Source: Alphaproteobacteria bacterium (lineage in GTDB: Bacteria; Pseudomonadota; Alphaproteobacteria; Rickettsiales; JAFLCR01). From it: DNA of 10,421 nucleotides. This document shows, piece after piece, positions 6,336-10,421 of the stretch. The stretch is from contig JAFLCR010000064.1 in NCBI GenBank assembly GCA_017302755.1, forward strand, positions 1-10,421, in the 5' to 3' direction. Position 1 is the first letter of the stretch, and each line of letters starts with the position of its first letter. Below the pieces are notes generated by a model. The model was not told the origin of the DNA, did no database searches, and saw only the letters and a program-made list of their open reading frames with translations. Made by a program: the position numbers and the translations under genes.

Positions 6336-8111
6336 CTAGAATTTGCCCCCCAGAACCACCCAAAAAACCTCGGTATCCACGCTGAAGCCACGGGCCTGGT
6401 AATTAGCGTACTCCAGGCCCAGGAAGTAACGCTCCTGAAAGGGAAAACGGGCCGCAGCATCCCATTCCGTGCCGTATTCGACCCCTCCCCGTTCGGCGGA
6501 AAACCAGTGATGGACCAGGGTGAACTGGGAGCCTTGCAGGAGCGGCAGGCCGGTTTCAGGGGCATAACCCGCCTGAAGGTAGACATCGTCCAGCCCGTTG
6601 CCGGGACGGCGGATGAAGCGCTCGGCAGAGCCGTTGAAGGAATGACCGGTGCCGTAGGGGGTCTGCACGGCGGAAACACCGTTGCCGCCAAGGGACTCAA
6701 ACCCCACGCTCCCCTCCAGCCCGCGCCATGCCAGGCCGAGGTTCAGGTGCCAGTAGGGTTCGGAATAATCGTTAGGATTGTTGGCGTAATCCAGCTGGCG
6801 GGCATGTTCGAGAAGGGTGGTCAGCCTCCACTCTCCGTCCAGCTTCGTGGTGCCTGAGTAGCGCAAGCCATAAGTCTGCGAGGAAAAGGCGGGATTGTTT
6901 TCGATGTCGAGCAGGTAGGCATAGGCGACGAGCCTGCCGCCGGGAAACCCATCATAGGCCAGGTTGACGAGATGGCTGTCACTCTCCAGCTCTCCCGCAG
7001 GGGAATCATCGGGGAGGTTGCCACCCATGCTTTCCACATAAGCATAGTTCGCCGTCAGGCCTGGGATGTGGAAATCCGTGAGCGCCAGGGCATCAAAGGC
7101 TTTGGCGTCCTGCCGGAAATTGGCCGGACCGACGAAGCGCTGGTTGTCAAAGGCAAGCCGCTGTCGCCCTAGCCGCGCATGGGTGGGGAACTCGCCTTCG
7201 TAAGCAAGGCTGAGGGCGCTGATCTCCAGGCTGTCGGGGTCGGGAACCTGCGGATACTGGGTATTGCCGTTCAGCCCGTCATTGTAATGCTCGGAGCCGA
7301 GGCGCATCACCTGCTCGAGTTCGGCGGTGAGATTGACGCCAGCGTAGCTGGCCGTCTGATAGCCCAGGCGGGCACGAAGCGTGGAAGCGTCAGCATTACG
7401 CACGAAACCCTCCTGCTCCACGTGCTCGAAACGGTAGCGCAGCTCAAGCGATGGAATGCCCTGCGTCAGCGCCTCCAGCGGGGTGGAGGCGTAGGCGTAG
7501 AGATGGTCTCCCGGTGCGGCGCCGAGCGCCCTGCCCGTCTTTTGCAGCCAGGCGCCAGTGCAGGTGGTGGGCAGGTTCGGAGGGGTGTAGGCGCTGGTGG
7601 CGGCGGAGAAGGTGTTGGGCCGGTCGAGCGAGACTTTGCCGCCTTTAGTGGTGACATCAACGCAGCACTCCGCCATGCCGACGAGCGTGGAGCCGTCCGC
7701 CTTCACCTCGCCGAACGCCTCACTGCCGCGGATGCCGATGGCGGCGACGGGGGTGGTGTAGCGCATGTTCTCCTTGGGCATCTTGCCGCTCACGAAGCGG
7801 AAGAAGCCTTTACTGATGTGGATGCTGGCGTTGCCGGTTTCGGCTTTGGGGTCGAACACGAAGCGGTCCACCGTGATGCGCGAGCGCGCGCCGACAGTGA
7901 GTTCGGTGGCGTCTTTCAGCTTCACGACGAGGTGGGCGTTTTCCTCGGTGACGAGCGCGTCGTTTTCCTCAATCGCGCTGTGGAGGGAGAGCGGTATGTC
8001 CTGGCCGTGGCGGATGGCTTTGGCGTTGCCGGAAAGGCGCGTGACTTCGCCGACGCTGGCGTGGGCAGGGAGGCTGAGGAGAAAAAAGAAGGAAACCAAT
8101 AAACGCAGCAT
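6336..8111 (-). CDS. FecR-domain / outer-membrane beta-barrel (porin or alginate-export-like) fusion protein
   Basis: 591-residue secreted protein. A signal peptide, MLRLLVSFFFLLSLPAHA, is probably cleaved after residue 18. Residues 20-150 form a FecR-type domain, with LVVKLKDATELTVGARSRIT (61-80), DRFVFDPKAETG (82-93), KGFFRFVSGK (101-110) and TPVAAIGIRGSEAFG (120-134). A linker with Cys149, Cys150 and Cys184 follows. Residues about 220-591 look like an outer-membrane barrel of the alginate-export/porin type: LRYRFEHVEQEGF, STLRARLGYQT, EHYNDGLNGNTQYPQVPDP and RLGRQRLAFDNQRFVG, with alternating strands and a terminal Phe (GGKF) as expected for BAM recognition. FecR-like domains normally occur alone or with an anti-sigma region, so this combination is notable. 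The ATG at 8111 gives a compact signal peptide and lies after a candidate promoter; an ATG at 8138 is the alternative. The substrate is unknown. Confidence 0.82.
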   Translation of the reverse strand: MLRLLVSFFFLLSLPAHASVGEVTRLSGNAKAIRHGQDIPLSLHSAIEENDALVTEENAHLVVKLKDATELTVGARSRITVDRFVFDPKAETGNASIHISKGFFRFVSGKMPKENMRYTTPVAAIGIRGSEAFGEVKADGSTLVGMAECCVDVTTKGGKVSLDRPNTFSAATSAYTPPNLPTTCTGAWLQKTGRALGAAPGDHLYAYASTPLEALTQGIPSLELRYRFEHVEQEGFVRNADASTLRARLGYQTASYAGVNLTAELEQVMRLGSEHYNDGLNGNTQYPQVPDPDSLEISALSLAYEGEFPTHARLGRQRLAFDNQRFVGPANFRQDAKAFDALALTDFHIPGLTANYAYVESMGGNLPDDSPAGELESDSHLVNLAYDGFPGGRLVAYAYLLDIENNPAFSSQTYGLRYSGTTKLDGEWRLTTLLEHARQLDYANNPNDYSEPYWHLNLGLAWRGLEGSVGFESLGGNGVSAVQTPYGTGHSFNGSAERFIRRPGNGLDDVYLQAGYAPETGLPLLQGSQFTLVHHWFSAERGGVEYGTEWDAAARFPFQERYFLGLEYANYQARGFSVDTEVFWVVLGGKF

Positions 8112-8136
8112 GGCTTCACATAGAGAGCCATATTTC

Positions 8137-8166
8137 ATTATGTGTAAAGTAAAGAAGCATTGTCAT
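8137..8166 (-). promoter_or_regulatory. Candidate promoter of the FecR-barrel gene with -35 inside the repeat
   Basis: Minus strand: ATGACA (8161-8166, 5/6 to the -35 consensus) is formed by the end of the palindromic element and followed after 18 bases by CATAAT (8137-8142, 5/6 to the -10). Transcription would begin near 8130, after the upstream ATG at 8138, which supports the start at 8111. Confidence 0.45.
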
Positions 8167-8269
8167 TCCCGCGAAGGCGGGAATCCATAACCACGAACCA
8201 TGAAATAAGAGCGCTTGCGCCCATTCCCACCGTCAGTGAGTATGGATTCCCGCCTTCGCGGGAATGACA
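8161..8269. repeat. 109-bp palindromic MITE-like element, copy 1
   Basis: The ends form perfect 29-bp inverted repeats (8161-8189 and 8241-8269). Within each arm, ATTCCCGC and GCGGGAAT make an 8-bp hairpin around a 4-base loop (GAAG left, CTTC right), so the element can fold as two small hairpins or one long cruciform. A second copy with the same length and orientation is at 9241-9349 (98/109 identical). No target duplication is evident. The right end touches the stop codon (8270-8272) of the two-TM gene; the left end supplies a possible -35. There is no coding capacity, so movement would need a helper protein. Confidence 0.93.
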
Positions 8270-8866
8270 TCAGCCTGAACCATTTTCTTGGGCAATATTT
8301 TTTACCGCTATGTATTCACGGTATATTTTATATGGAGTTTCATCAATAAGTAAGCGCAGGAGATCATGTTTCTTTTGTACCAGCTCCCGTCGCTTTTCCC
8401 GATCCTCCGTGTCGTTAATTAGGCCTTCTATAGCCCACATTTCTTGAGCATTCTTCCGAAGTTTTTCCGTATATTCGATGATAGCATCAGGTAGTTCCAA
8501 CCTAGCTTCATCCCTAGCCTGCCAAAAAAGCTGCATGGTGGCGGTAGTTACGTGGCCTGTACGGAAAACTTCGCCAAGCGCCTCAACGATTTTTTTGTAA
8601 TTTTCTTTAAAAATTCGACGCTCGTTTTCGTTTGGATTCTCTTTTATTCCATTTTTTGTTGTTCTGTTGATTTGATTCGCCTCCCAAGCAACAAATATCC
8701 CTCCTATCCCTACAAAAAGCGGTATAAGCAAAGCTGCAAAAGAAACAATCCCAGAATGGTTTTTTGTCCAAACCTCGATTGGACTAGCAAAGTAAAGAAG
8801 AAGACCCGCTATCAGCAAAAGCCCAGCGATGCTTCCTACCCGCCTATCAGTTCGGAAATTGGTCAT
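8270..8866 (-). CDS. Two-TM membrane protein with helical cytoplasmic domain, function unknown
   Basis: 198 residues. A basic N-terminus (MTNFRTDRRVG) precedes two membrane helices, about 11-28 (SIAGLLLIAGLLLYFA) and 39-61 (GIVSFAALLIPLFVGIGGIF). An all-helical charged domain follows (about 65-198) with RRIFKENYKKIVEALGEVF, FWQARDEARLELPDAIIEY and REKRRELVQKKHDLLRLL. I do not recognise a family; similar two-TM plus helical layouts occur in some bacterial defence effectors, but this is only a resemblance of architecture. I start at the ATG at 8866 because GGGGGG lies 4 bases upstream; an ATG at 8878 has no ribosome site. The gene is AT-richer than its neighbours, suggesting transfer. Its stop abuts palindromic copy 1. 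Confidence 0.7.
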   Translation of the reverse strand: MTNFRTDRRVGSIAGLLLIAGLLLYFASPIEVWTKNHSGIVSFAALLIPLFVGIGGIFVAWEANQINRTTKNGIKENPNENERRIFKENYKKIVEALGEVFRTGHVTTATMQLFWQARDEARLELPDAIIEYTEKLRKNAQEMWAIEGLINDTEDREKRRELVQKKHDLLRLLIDETPYKIYREYIAVKNIAQENGSG

Positions 8867-8889
8867 CTTGCCCCCCATTATTTTGGATA

Positions 8890-8918
8890 AGGATAACCCG
8901 CAAACTGAATGTTGTTAA
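8890..8918 (-). promoter_or_regulatory. Candidate promoter for the two-TM gene
   Basis: Minus strand: TTAACA (8913-8918, 5/6 to the -35), 17 bases, then TATCCT (8890-8895, 4/6 to the -10). The predicted start near 8883 gives a leader of about 17 bases to the ATG at 8866. The two-TM gene may thus be expressed separately from the GIY-YIG gene. Confidence 0.45.
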
Positions 8919-8933
8919 GAAGGGTTGTTTCTT

Positions 8934-9230
8934 TCACTGACAAAGCGCAGGGAACAAATCAACCCATTCAGGATTTTGCTCCTCAATGAGACGGATTTTC
9001 CAATCGCGGTTCCATTTCTTTAGCTGCTTCTCGCGGAGTATGGCGCTTTCAATGGAGTCGGTTGTTTCGAAATAGACCAGCATGTGAACATCGTACTGCT
9101 CTGTGAAACCCGGCGTGGCTTTAGTGCGGTGCTGGTGGTTGCGTTTTAAGAGATCCGACGTGACGCCAACGTAAAGCGTGCCGTGTTTGCCGCTGGCCAG
9201 AATGTAGACGTAGTATTGCTTCTCCGCCAT
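8934..9230 (-). CDS. GIY-YIG nuclease-domain protein (single-domain)
   Basis: 98-residue stand-alone GIY-YIG domain protein. The two signature motifs appear as YVY (residues 7-9) and YVG (20-22), separated by 10 residues. Arg30 and His34 in LLKRNHQHR, and Glu67 in ILREKQLKKW, occupy the expected catalytic positions (the Glu binds the metal). The C-terminal KKWNRDWKIRLIEEQNPEWVDL is typical of the small uncharacterised GIY-YIG group also annotated as UvrC-like endonucleases. No separate DNA-binding domain is present. AGGAG lies about 7 bases before the ATG. The gene starts only 10 bp from palindromic copy 2, so its promoter must lie in or beyond the element. All key residues are present, so it is probably active; its DNA target is unknown. 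Confidence 0.9.
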   Translation of the reverse strand: MAEKQYYVYILASGKHGTLYVGVTSDLLKRNHQHRTKATPGFTEQYDVHMLVYFETTDSIESAILREKQLKKWNRDWKIRLIEEQNPEWVDLFPALCQ

Positions 9231-9240
9231 TCACCACTCC

Positions 9241-9349
9241 TGTCATTCCCGCGAAGGCGGGAATCCATAACCCCAGGCTATGAAATAAGAACGCTTGCGT
9301 CCATTCTGTCCGCCAGTGAGTATGGATTCCCGCCTTCGCGGGAATGACA
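9241..9349. repeat. 109-bp palindromic MITE-like element, copy 2
   Basis: Same orientation and length as the copy at 8161-8269. Terminal inverted repeats at 9241-9269 and 9321-9349 are perfect over 29 bp. Compared with copy 1 there are 11 substitutions, all within the central 41 bases; both outer arms are invariant. It lies between the ppdK stop (one base away) and the GIY-YIG start, and its hairpins could influence transcript stability or termination between them. Confidence 0.93.
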
Positions 9350-9350
9350 G

Positions 9351-10421
9351 TTAGGCTGCCTTCTTCTTCGCGCTGACGCCCTCAGCCAGAATCGCCGCCT
9401 GCGCCGCCGCCAAACGCGCGATGGGCACGCGGTAAGGGGAGCAGGAGACGTAGTTCAGGCCTGCTTTCTGGCAGAAGCGGATCGAGGCAGGGTCGCCGCC
9501 GTGTTCGCCGCAGATGCCGAGTTTCAGATCCTGCTTCGTGGCGCGGCCGCGCTGCGCGGCGAGCTGGATCAGTTCGCCGACGCCGTCCTGGTCGAGGCTG
9601 GCGAAGGGGTCGGTTTCGAAGACGCCAGCTTGCTTGTAAGCCTCCAGGAAGTTGCCCGCGTCGTCGCGCGAGAGGCCGAGCGTGGTTTGCGTCAGGTCGT
9701 TCGTGCCGAAGCTGAAGAATTGCGCGTGCTCGGCGATCTCACCGGCGCGGAGTGCGGCGCGGGGGAGTTCGATCATGGTGCCGACGAGGTATTCCACTTT
9801 TTTCTTTGAGGCAGCGAAGACTTCCTCGGCCACTTTATCGACCAGCTTTTTGAGGATATCGAGTTCCTTCGCCGTCATGATGAGCGGGATCATGATTTCG
9901 GGGAGCACGGTTTTCTTATCATTCTGCACCTGCACGGCGGCTTCGAAAATCGCGCGCGCCTGCATTTCGTAGATTTCAGGATAGGTGATGCCCAGGCGGC
10001 AGCCGCGGTGGCCGAGCATGGGGTTCGCTTCCTGAAGCGCGTGGGTGCGCTGGCGCACTTTCTCCACGCTCACGCCCGCGACTTTCGCCACGCCCGCCAT
10101 ATCCTCCTCCGTGTGGGGGAGGAATTCGTGCAGCGGCGGGTCGAGCAGGCGGATCGTCACCGGCAGGCCTTCCATGATTTCGAAGATCTCCACGAAATCC
10201 TTGCGCTGGAAGGGCAGCAGTTTGGCGAGCGCCGTTTTGCGGCCCTCCACCGTATCGGCGAGAATCATCTCGCGCACGGCGACGATGCGTTCGGCGTCGA
10301 AGAACATGTGCTCGGTGCGGCAAAGGCCGATGCCTTCCGCGCCGAATTTGCGGGCGGTGGCGGAGTCGAGCGGGGTTTCGGCGTTGGTGCGGACTTTCAT
10401 GGTGCGCAGCTCGTCAGCCCA
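9351..10421 (-). CDS. ppdK: Pyruvate, phosphate dikinase, C-terminal part (5' end beyond window)
   Basis: PPDK interconverts pyruvate, ATP and Pi with phosphoenolpyruvate, AMP and PPi in the cytoplasm. 356 codons of the C-terminal pyruvate/PEP-binding TIM-barrel domain are visible; the frame stays open to the right edge (WADELRTMKVRTNAETP), so this is the tail of a protein normally near 880-900 residues. Numbering from the edge: GLCRTEHMFF with Arg35, IRLLDPPLHEFLP with Arg91, TMIELPR with Glu218, FGTNDLTQ with Asn241/Asp242, GICGEHGGDP with the catalytic Cys304, and SCSPYRVPIARLAAAQA, matching known active-site segments. The phosphohistidine swivel and ATP-grasp domains are outside the window. 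The ATG at 10400 is internal. The basic tail ends AKKKAA and the stop is one base from palindromic copy 2. Confidence 0.96.
   Translation of the reverse strand, partial: WADELRTMKVRTNAETPLDSATARKFGAEGIGLCRTEHMFFDAERIVAVREMILADTVEGRKTALAKLLPFQRKDFVEIFEIMEGLPVTIRLLDPPLHEFLPHTEEDMAGVAKVAGVSVEKVRQRTHALQEANPMLGHRGCRLGITYPEIYEMQARAIFEAAVQVQNDKKTVLPEIMIPLIMTAKELDILKKLVDKVAEEVFAASKKKVEYLVGTMIELPRAALRAGEIAEHAQFFSFGTNDLTQTTLGLSRDDAGNFLEAYKQAGVFETDPFASLDQDGVGELIQLAAQRGRATKQDLKLGICGEHGGDPASIRFCQKAGLNYVSCSPYRVPIARLAAAQAAILAEGVSAKKKAA

Noticed and set aside
7179..8102. 307-codon open frame on the plus strand
   Set aside because: Antisense to the FecR-domain half of the barrel protein; Gly/Ala/Val-rich low-complexity translation without a ribosome site.
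8161..9349. CRISPR array from the repeated palindromes
   Set aside because: Only two copies 971 bp apart, with genes between them and no cas genes; the palindromic 109-bp structure is that of a dispersed element.
8161..9349. Composite transposon or insertion sequence
   Set aside because: No transposase is encoded, no target-site duplication is evident, and GIY-YIG proteins are not known IS transposases.

Overview
The window looks like chromosomal DNA of a GC-rich Gram-negative bacterium, most likely an alphaproteobacterium. This placement is inferred from the overall character of the housekeeping proteins (NadA, DadA, PPDK, SerA), a signal-peptide-bearing outer-membrane beta-barrel, a lipobox lipoprotein and a FecR domain. 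No marker gene fixes the taxon. There are 11 protein-coding genes (two cut by the window edges) and one tRNA gene. Coding density is high and most genes lie on the minus strand.

Region 1 (1-1996): an apparent minus-strand pair, an FkbM-family methyltransferase followed after one base by a D-3-phosphoglycerate dehydrogenase-like gene (serA) that runs off the left edge. SerA carries about 120 extra residues between its substrate domain and its NAD-binding motif. Region 2 (1997-3085): a plus-strand small lipoprotein converges on two tiny overlapping minus-strand orphan genes, whose promoter faces dadA. Region 3 (3086-5090): a plus-strand D-amino-acid dehydrogenase (dadA) converges with only 6 bp to spare on an unrecognised 201-residue minus-strand protein, which has an AT-rich upstream region containing a palindrome. 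Region 4 (5091-6278): quinolinate synthase (nadA, NAD biosynthesis) lies downstream of a tRNA-Glu(UUC) gene. Region 5 (6336-8142): an unusual fusion of a secreted FecR-type domain to an outer-membrane porin/alginate-export-like beta-barrel.

Region 6 (8161-9349) is the most intriguing part. Two same-orientation 109-bp palindromic elements, with perfect 29-bp terminal inverted repeats and 98/109 identical bases, bracket a 971-bp segment that is visibly AT-richer in its left part. The segment holds a GIY-YIG nuclease-domain gene and a two-TM helical protein. Each element abuts the stop codon of its neighbour, and the GIY-YIG gene starts 10 bp from one element, so element, nuclease and membrane protein may form a small mobile or selfish cassette inserted between ppdK and the FecR-barrel gene. 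Region 7 (9351-10421): the C-terminal part of pyruvate, phosphate dikinase (ppdK), with its 5' end beyond the right edge.

Functionally, the housekeeping genes cover serine and NAD biosynthesis, D-amino-acid catabolism and pyruvate/PEP interconversion. They do not form one pathway. The accessory interest lies in the repeat-flanked cassette, the FecR-barrel fusion and the SerA insertion.
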